Part shown: piece by piece, positions 1 through 11,495 of the stretch
How positions within the stretch are numbered: position 1 is the first letter of the stretch
Layout of the letters: each line of letters starts with the position of its first letter
Assembly: GCA_019671005.1 (NCBI GenBank)
Contig: CM033726.1
Location: 7,757,213 to 7,821,212, forward strand
DNA: 64,000 nucleotides
Direction of reading: 5' to 3'
DNA from: Hibiscus mutabilis
Lineage: Eukaryota; Streptophyta; Magnoliopsida; Malvales; Malvaceae
Notes under the pieces: generated by a model
Told to the model about the DNA's origin: nothing
What the model saw: the letters and a program-made list of their open reading frames with translations, nothing else
Database searches by the model: none
Made by a program: the position numbers and the translations under genes

Positions 1-116
1 TATCACCTCTAATAAAATAATGACACGTATCCCTATATAATTGATTAAAAAAATAGTATCCATATATATACTCAAACCGATATCTTTTATAAAGAAAAAC
101 TTCACACTTAACTACT

Positions 117-650
117 AGGCTTAAATGAGGTATTTGGTATATAATTGACAAAAAATAAGATTAAAATGATCCTGGAAGTAATTACATTTATTTGAATTGA
201 TTTTATAAGTAGTTATAATATTAATCTATTTAAAGTAATGTCATATATTAATTTTTTACAAGTTATTTTTATAAAAATATTAATTAATATTTTAATGTTA
301 TAACATTAATTAAAAGTATATTTATAACATAAATTATAAAACTAATTAATGCATAATATTACTTAAAACATTAACTAATGTCATGAATAATGTTATAATT
401 AAAATATTATTATTATAACATTAATTAAAAATATATTTGTAACACTAATTAATATAACTCAAAATACTAATTAATATTATAATTTATATTATAATTAATA
501 TATCAATTTATAACATTAATTAATACATTGCATTACTTAAAATATATTAATTAATATTATAATCATTTATAAAATAAATATAATTAATTTCAACAACATT
601 TTAATCTTAATTTTTTTTCTCAATTATATATCAAATACCTCACTTTGGCC
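117..650. repeat. AT-rich foldback (MITE-like) element
   Basis: The two ends are inverted copies of each other. The left end starts AGGCTTAAATGAGG and continues through GTATTTGGTATATAATTG. The right end reads CAATTATATATCAAATACC and then CTCACTTTGGCCT. The arms run about 45 bases before the interior becomes very AT-rich, with many loose copies of a TAACATTAATTAA-like word. No coding capacity is seen. This is the form of a MITE; the superfamily is inferred, not shown. Confidence 0.65.
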
Positions 651-1419
651 TGTGGTTGGGTATGGGTCTTTGTTCCATAGGACCATGCTTTAAATCACCT
701 ATATGCAAACTAATTTTCACTACAATTTTATATGTTGAAATCAAATTTTCACTACAATTATAATTTACTATATTATATTTTTCACCCCTTTTTCCAAATC
801 TATAATGATCAAACATTGAAAGAAATTTATGATGATTGAAATAATTCTTTATTGTGTAAATAATTAATATTTTTTTGGATAATTGATGTGTTTTACCCAA
901 AAGAGTAAATAACTGCTACAAAAAATAAGGAGTTTTTACAAGGCAATTAAAAAATGATTCTCCAATCTGTACAAAATTGAGATTTTACAGTATCTATACT
1001 ATTTATCTGACGTTTGTGTAAATGGATTTGAATTATATCTTTTATACAGTCTAAAATTGTATCCGCAGTATGAGTTATGAGTTAATCCTCTGAATCGTTA
1101 AAGATTTCTCTTAGTCTAAATAATATAGATGTGCGCGCTCCAAGCAATTTTAAGTATATGAACAATCGGAAACTTATCCTTTAAATTTAGTTGTTTTAAA
1201 TAATTGTTTTCCGGTTGTTTTAAATAAAATATTTAATAATTATTGTATTCAATAATAAAATACATTATGTATATTAAAAAAATCTAAATTCGATACTCAA
1301 AAATCAAACCGAAAAGAGCTACGTGGAATCCTCAGAAGCTATGAGATTCTAAAGAATGTAAAAAGGCGGGCTCACAGTTCTTCATTTGAACCAATCAGTA
1401 AATTATAATTAAAAATAAA
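651..1419. other. AT-rich spacer, nothing recognised
   Basis: This stretch holds no ORF of interest, no repeat that I could pair elsewhere in the window, and no RNA gene. Confidence 0.5.
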
Positions 1420-2203
1420 AGGCTTAAATAAAAAATAAGTGCTCGAAGTATATAACTTTTTAACTTTAAGTGCCTAAAATATTTTTTTTAAAAAAATAGA
1501 TACCTAAAATTTCAAAAGTTATAATTTTAGGTGCCCAGCCGTTAAAAAAGTCGTTATCCATTTAAAACGCCATATAAATTTTTATTTTTTAATTATTTTT
1601 GAAAAAAACTTTAAAATTTAATTTTTTATAAAAAATCCTAAAATTTACAAAAATGTTTAAATTAATCCCTAAATCTCTAAAAATCCCTAAATCTTCACCG
1701 CTACCGCCATCGTCGACCCCACCAATTCGGTCGCTAGACCCAGCCGGCCATTTACTCCAACTCGTCGAAAATAGGCAAACAGTGTGTCAATCGAACGATT
1801 ATTTCACGTTTGACGTTTAATATTTGGTTGGCACACCGTTCGCTGATTTTTGGCGACGACGAGTAGGGAGAACTGGTTGGCTAGGTCCAGCGACTGAAAA
1901 GGTGAGGCAGACGATGGCGGCTAGTGGCGACAGCGGTGAGGATTTGGGGATTTATGATTTAAGAATTTGGGGACTATTTTAGAAAGTTTTAAATTTTAAG
2001 ATTTTTTAGTAAATTTTTTAATTATTTAAAGAAATAAAAAATGGCACGTGTCAATTTTGTATTGGTTAACGTTTTTCAATGATAATTAATTACCAGACAC
2101 CTAAAATTATAACTTTTGAAATTTTAAACATTTATTTTTTTAAAAAAAATCCTTTAGAAAGTTCAAAAAATATATATTTTTAGCAGTTATTTTTCATTTA
2201 AGA
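1420..2203. repeat. Long foldback element, family A, full copy
   Basis: Nearly the whole 0.78 kb can fold on itself. The left end GGCTTAAATAAAAAATAAG pairs with the right end TTATTTTTCATTTAAG. Further in, CCTAAAATTTCAAAAG pairs with CTTTTGAAATTTTAAA. The GC-rich centre is also inverted: CGCTAGACCCAGCC near 1731 pairs with GGCTAGGTCCAGCG near 1880, and GTGTGTCAATCGAACG pairs loosely with the TTGGCACACCGTTCG region. A truncated relative lies at 36094-36612. No protein is encoded, so it would need a transposase from elsewhere. Confidence 0.75.
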
Positions 2204-2394
2204 TAAAATAACAAACGGCTTTCCATTTCCGCGCGCGTATGTCCCGACCAAACTTAACTGAATCCCACACACTTTCAGCAAAAGATCTGTGAACTCATTT
2301 TCCAAATTTTCCTTCTGTTTTTTTCTTAGTTTTGATGATCTCCTCCTTCAGTCTGCAATTCCCATTTTATTTTAAAGAAATAGAAGAGGGGGAA

Positions 2395-4239
2395 ATGACG
2401 CGTTTATTGAATCTGCTTTTCATTTTCTTCCCCTTTCTCAACCTTTCCTCGTGCAAAACTCTCAAACGCGATGGTAATTTTCCTCGTTTCTTTATTAATG
2501 CCGTCGCTCTTTTTTTTTTTAATTTTGAAGGTTTTTTTCTTTGGGATTATGATTTCGTTAATGCAGTTAAAGCATTGAACGAAATAAAGGCGTCGTTAGG
2601 GTGGAGAGTGTACTCTTGGGTCGGTGACGATCCTTGCGGACGGAAATCTGCCGCCCTGGTCTGGTATCACCTGCACTCTCATGGGTGACTATAGGGTTGT
2701 CACCGAATTGTAATTTCCATTTTTAATCTCTAATTTTCAATTAATTTCATTTATCCTTTGTTTTAAATTGCCTCGTTTTAATTTGCAGGGAAGTTTATGC
2801 AGTGTTGATTGTCGGACCGTTTCCCGTTCCGGTCATAAATTTGTTCGATCTTACAAGACTGTATTACCCTTTTCCTTAGCAGTTACCATTTAACTATAAC
2901 AAGTTCCTTCTTCTTCAAGTGAATTTAAAGTTATTAAATTGTTGCTTATTACAGTGATATGCATAATAACAAGCTGACCGGACCGATTCCGCCTCAAATC
3001 GGGCGTCTCAAACGTCTTAAAATACTGTATGCTCTTTTGTTTTAAATCGATATTTTTGTTCTCTAGACTTTGGTTTCATGTCATTTCTTTAATTATCTGT
3101 TTTTGCTCTAGCAATTTTAGATGGAATAAGCTACAAGATGTTCTTCCTTCTGAAATTGGTGAACTTAAGAGTCTTAACACGTCTGTAAGCAGCACCTGGA
3201 AGTGTTTATTTTGTCACATTATGACCTCCAAGATTGTTGCTTCCTACTAACCCAAAAATTGCATAGATATCTGCGCTTCAACAATTTTAAAGGGGAGATC
3301 CCGAAGGAGCTTGCAAGTCTGCCGGAGCTTCGTTACATGCTTCAGCACTTGTAAGATAACCAATCTCCTTAAACACTTAATGTTCCTTAGTAAGCTTGGA
3401 ATTAAAGTTATCTGTTCCTTTGGTAGCTCAGATTTTAACACCGTATGTTCGTAGGGATGTCGGGAACAATCATTTGGTGGGTACTATAAAACAACTCATA
3501 AGCCTGTATGGTTGTTTCCCATTGCTGCGAAACCTGTAAGTTCATTCAGTATTACAAGCTTTGCTATTTTGGATGAATGGCTAATTGCAGCAACATTTGC
3601 CTTAGTTACATAAATAACTACTTGACGGGAGGAATTCCGGCCAAGCTAGCAAGCTTGAAGAATTTGGAAATCTTGTAAGTATAGTGATTTAACCTTTGGG
3701 GATATGGCAATGGAGTTCGCCTTGTTTTCGGATACCCTTTTAACCACATTAGAATACTCCGGTCTAACTCGGATTTTCATTATTCTATATACTGGTTGCA
3801 GGTACTTATCCTACAACAAACTCTCAGGAGTAATACCAGCCGACATTGTTCATCTCCCTCAGTTGACATCTTTGTAAGTTTGTTCGACATTGCTGATTCA
3901 TTTGCAATGCATTTGTGGTTTATTTCAGCTTTCTGAGCTAATTCAGCACTGATACATTCATAAGCTATATTCGATCTAATTGGACCTGCAGGCATTTAGA
4001 TCACAATCAATTTGTAGGAAGAATTCCTGAAAAACTCTATAAACATCCCTTCCTGAAAGAAATGCAAGTTTTCTTCAACCCTCCCTTCCTAGTAACTTAC
4101 AATTCTTTTAATGTCTGTTAATTGACAATTTATCAAACTTGTTTACAGGTACATTGCGGGAAATTCGTTCCAAAAAGGAGCAAAATCCATCGGTGTCCCG
4201 AAAGTCCTGGAACTTGCTGACTCAGAGTTCCTAGTTTAG
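2395..4239 (+). pseudogene. Secreted leucine-rich-repeat protein gene, decayed
   Basis: This is a multi-exon gene for a small extracellular LRR protein without a kinase. Exon 1 (2395-2473) encodes a signal peptide (MTRLLNLLFIFFPFLNL). Exon 2 (2567-2709) has the GWRV..SWVGDDPCG cap motif. The following exons mostly hold one LRR of about 24 residues each: 2789-2860, 2955-3026, 3112-3184, 3267-3350, 3455-3535, 3606-3674, 3802-3873, 3992-4063 and 4149-4239. Repeat signatures such as NKLTGPIPPQIGRLKRL and GNNHLVGTI are clear. The protein would end in ADSEFLV-stop. Three lesions are visible. About two bases are missing just after GDDPCG. Exon 5 is 73 rather than 72 bases and breaks phase. Exon 6 lacks about 60 bases, roughly one LRR. 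The last intron has a GC donor. The family assignment is strong. Loss of function is inferred from the lesions, and sequence error could explain the one- and two-base changes. Confidence 0.85.
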
Positions 4240-4554
4240 AGTCTAAAGAACTATATAGAATTCTTTATTGATTATCAGTTATGGAAATTTTGATTATATT
4301 TGCCAAGACACTGGTTCATCTAGTTCTCTAGCAAAGGAAATAAACAGATTTACATAGAGCCCTGTTTAAGAAAAGAAAATATTATTAGTTTCTTCCATAA
4401 TAGACAGAAGCAACATACGATTTACAGATTCTATAACAGATGCTGATCGCGAGACTCTTCGTTCGCACTGCCATTCGGCTGTAGGTATACCTCTCCCCCA
4501 CAAAGAGAAGAAGTTGTTTGCTAGTTTATTCGTTATGCCCAACAGTAATTGCTT
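4240..4554. other. Convergent 3' spacer
   Basis: This is the short spacer between the 3' end of the LRR gene (+) and that of the PPR gene (-). It should hold both 3' UTRs. No other feature was seen. Confidence 0.5.
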
Positions 4555-6152
4555 CTATGAATAAGGGCTCGAACCTGTATAATGTAATTGCTTGTCCAAC
4601 TTCTCCAAAATTAAGTGTATTTCCTCCATTTGTAGGTGGCTGTTCTCCCCGGCAATAAATTCATGAACTTCCCCATTGATTTTGATAGAGCTGCAACCCG
4701 GTGCCTTATTGACTCCTAGGCTTTTCATCATCTGTTTTATTCTTTTGGCATCATAATGTTTCCCGGAGGATGCATATAGATTCGAGAGCAGAACGTATAT
4801 GCCGCTATGATCTTCTAGTCGCATGAGCTTCTCAGCAGCAACCTCAGCCAGTTTGGTTTGCCTGCTACTACAGTACAAACTCAACAATGCTCTCCAGGCA
4901 ATAGCTTCATCAGAGGTATTGCTTGAATCCGGCATACTTTGAATTATTTGATTAGCTTCTTCAAAGAGCCCACCCCGGATAAGTAAGTCAATTATGCACC
5001 CAAAATGTTCACTTTTAGGGTCAATGTTATACACGTTACGCATTCTATCGAGTATCCTTAGACCTTCAAATGCATTACCAGAATAACTACAAGCACTAAA
5101 TAGAGCTATAAAAGTAATGTCATCAGGGCTGACTCCATCTTTCTCCATTAGCCTAAACAGTTGAATTGCACTTTCTCCATCTCCATGCATTGCCAACCCA
5201 GAAATCATAACATTCCAGCTAACAACATCTCTTTGCTGCATTTCATCGAACAGCTTTTTAGCAATATCCAAATTCCCACATTTTGCATACATATCAACAA
5301 GACAAGTACTCAAACGAAAAGACTCAATGGAAACTTTTGTTGGTCCATATATTTATGAATCCAAATCCCAGTATCTAAAGCACCCAAATTAGCACAGGCA
5401 CAAATAATACTTACAAATATAGCTTCATCAGGCTCTATTTCACTCATTTGCATTAGCCTGAACATATAAAGACCTTCTTTAAAGCAATTATTTTTTACAT
5501 ATCCAGAAATCATGGACCCCCAAATTCCTCTATCCTTTACTGGAGCCTCATCAAAAAGCAATCTTGCAGTGCCAATATCACCCATTTTCCCATACCCAGA
5601 AATCATAACCGTCCATGAAACAACATCTAGCCTCCTTGGAATCTCGTCAAAGATGCACCTTGCTAATTTGACATTATGAAACCCACAGTACATAGAAATC
5701 AAAGCATTACCCACAAAAATATCAAACACAAAACCCCATTTCAAGCAATGACCATAAATCAAGTCCCCAAAGTAGCAAAACTGCAACTTTGCACAAGCTT
5801 TCAACACAAAAGGCAAAGTATAATTATCAGGGTGCATGCCTTTTCTCAACATGATACTGTATAATTGGAGGGTTTCAAAGGTTTCACCTTTGAGAAATAA
5901 AGCTTTGATCATGGTGTTGCAGATAAAAATTGTGGGTTCCTGAATGAGTTTGAAGAGGTTACAGGCATAGGTAAGGCTTCCATGTTCTGGGTTTGCACAA
6001 AATGCTAAGAGCCTGCTTAAAGCAAAGTTATTGGTGCCGATACCAAAGGTGATTGCTTGTGCATGAACTTGCCTTTGTTGCTTCATGTTCTTGCATTTCT
6101 CCAAAAGTTTTAAGCATATCTTGCTACTGCTTGACATGAGTTCGAGGAGCAA
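4555..6152 (-). CDS. Pentatricopeptide-repeat protein (PLS class, E/E+ end), one frameshift
   Basis: This is an intronless gene for a plant PPR protein of about 530 residues. PLS-class PPR proteins bind organellar RNA one base per repeat, and those with E domains usually act in C-to-U editing. The upstream half (6152 to 5310) starts MLLELMSSSS and has the KCKNMKQQRQVHAQAI opening typical of the family, followed by repeats such as SWTVMISGYGKMGDIG. The downstream half (5313 to 4555) continues with CLVDMYAKCGNLDIA, SWNVMISGLAMHGDG and the E/E+ region (APGCSSIKINGEVHEF). No DYW domain follows. The halves are in different frames and join in a T-run near 5318-5325, where a one-base indel separates SLF from RLSTC. 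All else reads well, so this is either a sequence error or a recent lesion. No clear organelle target peptide was recognised. Confidence 0.88.
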
Positions 6153-7268
6153 CTTAGTTTTACAAAAGCAACGGTTGTATTTCTGACATGGTTTCCGGAT
6201 TCCACTTTGGTCTTTTCCAAATTATAATATTCAATAAAATTTTAGGTAAAATACACAAATCATTACTAAACTTTATTTCTTGACGTATTCATTATATTAA
6301 CCCTGGGTTATATTTATCTCAGGAGACTTAGGTTCAAGCATCATTCTTTGCAAAATGTGAACTTTATCAAAGGGTTAAGAAAAATATGACTATATACTAT
6401 CTTGGCAATCCATTATATTTTATTTGCCTAACGTTACATTTCGTTAATATTTTGAAGGTTGACTTGTTAAAAAAATCAACATCCAGTTGTTGCATGACCA
6501 TTTTAATTTATTTTTATATTTTTAGAAAAAAAAACAAAAAAAACATAATTTCTAAAGAAGAAAAAAATAAAAAAAAAACTTATTTTTTTCAAAATAACCT
6601 CAAATCTCTAAACTCCTAATTCACCAAATCTTCTACCACGTCTAACACTATGTCACCATGATAACAATGAAATTCTTCATCTTGCTGCAAGAATCGCAAA
6701 GCCTACTCGTTCGTTAGTTATCGTTTGCGGAACCTATTTCACGGTTGTTGTTCGACATTCAATTAACACTTCATTTCTTAAAAACAATGTCAAATTGACC
6801 CTTAATGTGTCCTGATAAAGAAAATAAAGTTAAAATTAAAAGATAAATAAAATGAAACGAAATGAAATTAATAGAAAAGAACGTATAGGGTTGTCTCCAA
6901 TATTACATAGATACTAATATGTGGAAAAACAACCTGATCGTGCAAAAACAAGATTCTTTCTCCAACTTTTGGGAAAGGAAACCTTTCCTTGAGAAAGAAC
7001 ACGTATATTGTTGCAGACTGAAGGGTGGTTAAGTTTAAGAATATCCAAAGCCCACTTTTGCATGCAAAGTAAGCAATGCCATAGCCTAAGCCTAAGCTTG
7101 CTTGCTTCCATTGCATGCTCGTCTCGTTGCCTACCAACAACACCAACCCCCGGGGGGAAATCTTCCTTTGTCTTACCATATTTACAAGGCAACTAACCTA
7201 TTCATTGCTCAAATACCTTCACATTTCTGTATGTCTTTCAAAACAAACCATCTGGACTGAAACAATTG
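6153..7268. other. Spacer upstream of PPR and remorin genes
   Basis: This is shared upstream DNA of the divergent PPR (-) and remorin (+) genes. At 6240-6300 the words GGTAAAATACACAAATC and ATTACTAAACTTTATTTC resemble one arm of the foldback element that lies at 25041 and 32831, so a small fragment of that family is likely. Short ORFs near 6870-7330 were not recognised; some may be 5' leader of the remorin transcript. Confidence 0.45.
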
Positions 7269-8730
7269 ATGAAGAATTTGCCAGCAGTCGGGAATTCCAG
7301 CAGCCACCAAGCGGATTACTTACATATATATAGGTAATAATTCTATCATCTCACACAACATAACCTATATGCATTTGGGCTTTTCTGAATTCCCACCCTT
7401 CATTTTTTGTTATTTCAAATTAACAGTTTCTTTTTTGAAGGTAGGAGAAAGAGATGAAGTTGTGATAACAGACCTTAATTTAGGATTTTGCAGAGAATAG
7501 AACGCAGAACTGGTTTCGAAATGATGAGTTGGAATCACGATTCAAACTATAAACCAGAGCAAGTAGTTGGTGTAGCAGCTGCTGCATATGTTGTTGCCTC
7601 GATTGAAGAACCGAGCATTCGTGGCCATGAAAAGACCAGTTCACGTCTTGAACCCTCTTTGATCAAGGACAAGAGCAGAAGGGGTGATGCAACGTCTTCA
7701 ACTTCAAAAACCGGCACCCTATCTAAACAATCTTTAGGTAAAGGTTCAAGGCGTAAGAAATAGAATTCAGACATTCATGTAACTAAGTACTAAGAATTCT
7801 GCTTGACGTTGCTTAACCAAAAGAAATTAACAGGTCAACGTTCAAAGAAAATTTCAGAAAGAGCAGACAGCAAAGTTGCAGCATTCAATGCTGAGGAACG
7901 TAGACGTGTGCCGTCATTTAAAAGACCTCCAAGTTTTTCCGATCAAATGGGAAGCTCTAGCCGCACACAACCCGGAAGTTCCTCAAAACCCGATACACTT
8001 TACAGTCAACCAGAAAGTGCAGCACCAAAACCTGAAAGGGCAGCGCCAAAGCCAGACCAACATGTCATGAAGCCAGGAACTACAGCAACAAGACCTGAAC
8101 TGCCTCCGACTATTAAGCCCATGACTCCAGTGACAGAAGCTGAAAGACAAAGTGCAGTAAGGGCAGGGCCAGAACAGGCAAAAGCAGATGCTTGGGAGAA
8201 GGCTGAGATGGCTCAGATCAGAGAACGGTAATAATACGTTGAGGCCAATATAATTAAGCCAGAAAGCAACTTAACTGCATTGAAATAACAAATGCAAAAC
8301 CAACATAAAAAAGTCCCATCTTTCAGTTTATCAAGCAAATGGTAGTACATCATCTTCCTTACTAACAATAAATTACAGGTATGCGAAGTTAGGTGAAACT
8401 ATAGTTGCCTGGGAGGAAAAGAAAAAGAAGAAGGCCAGAAGCAAGCTGGAAAAAGCAGAGGTTAGACTTGTTTTCCTTCTCTAGATTCGAATTAATTCGT
8501 AGAAACTAACAGCTTATTTCTTCAAGCAGAAGAGCGAATCAGAGAAAAAGAGAGCAAAAGCCTTAACAAAATTTAGGAATGAAATGGACTACATCAAACA
8601 AGTTGCAGATGGAGCAAGAGCAGAGGCAAAGGCAAGGCAAAGAAATGATGAGCTTAAAGCAAAGGAAAAGGCAAATGTGATTAGAGTAACAGGAGAACTT
8701 CCAGTGACATGCTTCTGCTGTCGAATTTAA
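7269..8730 (+). CDS. Remorin family protein
   Basis: The spliced model 7269-7333, 7496-7737, 7834-8227, 8379-8460 and 8530-8730 sums to 984 bases, giving an intact 327-residue protein with GT-AG introns throughout. Remorins are plant proteins that sit on the inner face of the plasma membrane in nanodomains and take part in signalling and plant-microbe responses. The N-terminal 200 residues are low-complexity and basic, with a Pro/Ser/Lys-rich stretch (PERAAPKPDQ). The Remorin_C domain fills the last 120 or so residues: QAKADAWEKAEMAQIRERY, then ETIVAWEEKKKKKARSKLE, then FRNEMDYIKQVADGARAEA, which would form a coiled coil. The end TGELPVTCFCCRI matches the C-terminal anchor, whose cysteines are usually acylated. 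The first exon (MKNLPAVGNSSS) is less certain. The in-frame Met pair in exon 2 near 7519 is an alternative start. Confidence 0.88.
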
Positions 8731-9537
8731 CTAATAATGTAGCATCATGAGTTCGAAATTACATATGTGAAGATCATTTCCACAATGTTGTGAGTAACTA
8801 AGGATGCCAATCACAAGTATAGACACCATAATTTGAACCATTTAGAACATGTTTCGATCAAGAAGATTCTTCAAGAACCTTGTGTAGCTTTCCTACTATT
8901 TCTGACAACTGATATTTGGTATGATCATATATGAAAATCCTACCCAATGTCCTGGCGCAACGACCTATGGAAGGCGCCTGAAAAATTACTACTATTTCTT
9001 CAAGAGCTAAAAGATTAAGCAACAAGAACCTCGGTGCGCCTGATAAAACTAAGGCAATAAGTAAAAGTAATTTTCAAGGGCTAAAAGATTAAGCAACCAG
9101 CAAAACCATTTATCTGAACCTGGAATCATTTGCAACAATATAAAGTAAACATTTTATATCAAAGCCCAGAAAAGATATGATCATAAACAATAAAGAGAAC
9201 GGAATAACCACCACAATTAACTGCAAATTATATTCTTTGGAGAACTCAAGCTTGTACAACAGGTAGGTGCCATTTCAATGACATCATTAAGGGTATAACC
9301 ACAATTTCCAAAACAAGCTTTTGAAATGTTTTGAGGTCACTGTCCATCATGAAAACAATACACTAATCTGAAAGATTCAGGATACCAAAAAAGTCCCATT
9401 ATGGGCAATGGAGCTACAAAATTTTGAGTAAAAGCAGTTGAGTGAGCATCGAAAGAAGGATGATGCCAGATTACACCAATAGATGTGTTCACTTGGAACC
9501 ATATATCTCATAGACCCTGAAGTAAGAAAGCAACATC
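8731..9537. other. Convergent 3' region of remorin and RING genes
   Basis: Non-coding. The segment around 8985-9110 repeats itself loosely (AAGAGCTAAAAGATTAAGCAAC and GGGCTAAAAGATTAAGCAACC at about 70 bases apart). It probably contains the 3' UTRs of the flanking genes. No further gene was recognised. Confidence 0.4.
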
Positions 9538-10280
9538 TCATGAGGTGATTTCTCTTACCAGCCTTTCCAACATAGGGTACGCAAAGTACAGTACCAAGAA
9601 AGAAGGGATGGCAAAAACAACCGTCACCAGCAAATAGAGTAATAGGATAACAGCACAACCCCGGTATTGCAAAGAAGACGACCAGAAGGAAAATGATGAC
9701 CAAAGAGAACTTGGACGTAAAGTGAATAAAGAAATCCAATGATTTATAAAGTGAGAAATGATGCCTCTCTGCCGACATTATCTAGCGACCTAACTTGTTC
9801 AGAACGATTCTCATATGACCCTCTCCTAACAACAACATGATTAGCTTGATTTCCAAGCATTAAATTACATCTCGGAGAGCCAACCAGTTGATTGTCCCCA
9901 GACAGATTTCTCCTGGCAATGCCATACCTATCCCCATTCAAGCTCTCGATCATCCACAAAATGAAGAAATTCTTGCGAGGGAACTTGAGGTTCCCCTTAT
10001 AAACCAGTCGTAGCGATAGCAAGTGGCACCATGGGCAAGAAATGAACACGGGGATCTTGATTTGCTGAGTGTTGAGTTTCCAAAGAGCAGGTTGGAGACC
10101 CATGACACAATTTTGACAAAGAGTGTGACGAAAGGCACATTCTCAACAATGTTGAAAGATTCCCAATCCTCTACCATTTGAACACACCTCATCATCTGAA
10201 CACTCGGAACAAGCCTGACTCGCCTCTTTTGAACTCTTTAACCCAATACTTCCAATGGCATTACAAGCAAAATTCCACAT
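9538..10280 (-). pseudogene. RING-finger membrane protein gene, broken
   Basis: Three frames together match a conserved plant RING/U-box-type protein with a C-terminal membrane segment, expected to be a membrane-tethered ubiquitin ligase. The start is MWNFACNAIGSIGLK at 10280. Next come ESFNIVENVP, GLQPALWKLNTQQ and NLKFPRKNFFILWMIES. Then MSAERHHFSLYKSLDFF leads into a hydrophobic stretch (SLVIIFLLVVFFAIPG), and the protein ends LERLVREITS-stop at 9538. The frame changes at least three times: after ENVP, before MSAER, and inside the membrane segment. The part that should hold the first RING cysteines (an ECPIC-type motif) is missing, leaving only the HTLCQNC half and the later CPWC pair. The missing metal ligands argue for a true pseudogene rather than sequencing error. 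Family recognition is from memory of homologues and is firm for the middle part. Confidence 0.75.
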
Positions 10281-10750
10281 CTTGACAGAACAAAAAAAAA
10301 TAGTAACAACAACAATAGCAATAAATTATGACTGCAATTAACTCTCAAGTCTTACTACATAGACCAGAAAATCAATATAAAAAAGAAAAAAAATATTTTA
10401 GAAGATTGAAGACAATTGTTCAAAATTCAAACATATTTCAATCCCCAATTCTTTTACTTTAGATTCGGCATAATCATGCAATAATTATACTCATAAAATA
10501 CGAATTAAATCTCAGTAAATGCAGAAAAAATATAAGAAAGAGATAGGAGTGCTGAATAAAATGGAAAACAAAAGCTAAAATTGTAGAAAATTGGAATCAT
10601 AAATTTTAGAGGGTGAAACAAAATTTACCTTGAAGCTAGATGAAGTTGAAGAAAAGGAAGAAGCGGGATTGTTTGGGAGCCGAGCCGAGATCCATGGAGA
10701 AAGAAAGAGAAATTATTTTAGATTTGTTCTTTTCTTCCACCAATTGTTTA
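10281..10750 (-). promoter_or_regulatory. 5' leader, intron and promoter of the RING pseudogene
   Basis: On the minus strand, a short GA- and CT-rich leader lies at about 10625-10710 and ends in a good donor (CAAGGTAAATTTTG). An AT-rich intron then runs down to the coding exon at 10280. The upstream region beyond 10715 should be promoter. The assignment rests on splice-like signals and on position only. Confidence 0.4.
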
Positions 10751-11495
10751 AAGGGTTAACTACCGTTTTGGTCACCAATTTTTAAATTTAACCTATAAGG
10801 TCACTTATGTTTTTGATTTGTAAACTTCTGGTCATTCGAAGTTAAGTGTCATTAAATGAGTGACATGGCTGTTAAAAGGGAAATTTATATAATTACACTT
10901 TTGGTCCATGTTAGTTATCTATTATATTAATTTCATCTTAATTTTAATTTAATTAAATAGTGAGTTTGCCACTGAACCAAGTGGTCTTTTCTGATATAAA
11001 GTACAAAATATAATATATGTTTTAGTTTGTTGTTAATGCAAGGAAAAGGAAATAAATATGAATTAAGGGGACTCGAACATGACATACTTGAGACACATAA
11101 AAAATACTTAAACCACTGTAAAAATATAATAATTAAATTAAAATGACACGTGTCACCACCTGATTAGAGGATAAAAAATTTATTAAATAAAAATAAATAA
11201 TTAAATTCCTCTAATAAGGTGATGACACGTGTCGTCACCTAATTGAGTGATTAATTAATTTAATTAAATTAAAATTAAGATCAAATTGATGTAATAGGTA
11301 ATTAATAAGAACAAAATGTGTAATTATATAAATTTTCCTTTAACAACCACGTCACTCATTTAACGGCACTTAACTTCGAGTGACTAGAAGTTTATAGATC
11401 GAAAATGTAAGTGATCTTATCGATCGAATTTAAAAATCAGTGACCAAAACTGTACTGGGCAAAAACATAAGTGACCATTGCAGTAGTTAACCCTT
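10751..11495. repeat. Foldback element with 13 bp perfect terminal inverted repeats
   Basis: The ends are AAGGGTTAACTAC and GTAGTTAACCCTT, a perfect 13-base inverted pair. Pairing continues for roughly 150 bases per arm, for example GTCACTTATGTTTTTG with the right-hand AACATAAGTGACC and CGAAAATGTAAGTGATC words, and GTGACATGGCTGTTAA with TAACAACCACGTCAC. The interior is AT-rich, with a second inner inverted pair containing GTGACACGTGTCACC-like words at 11145 and 11225. No coding region is present. It is MITE-like; the superfamily is not determined. Confidence 0.75.
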
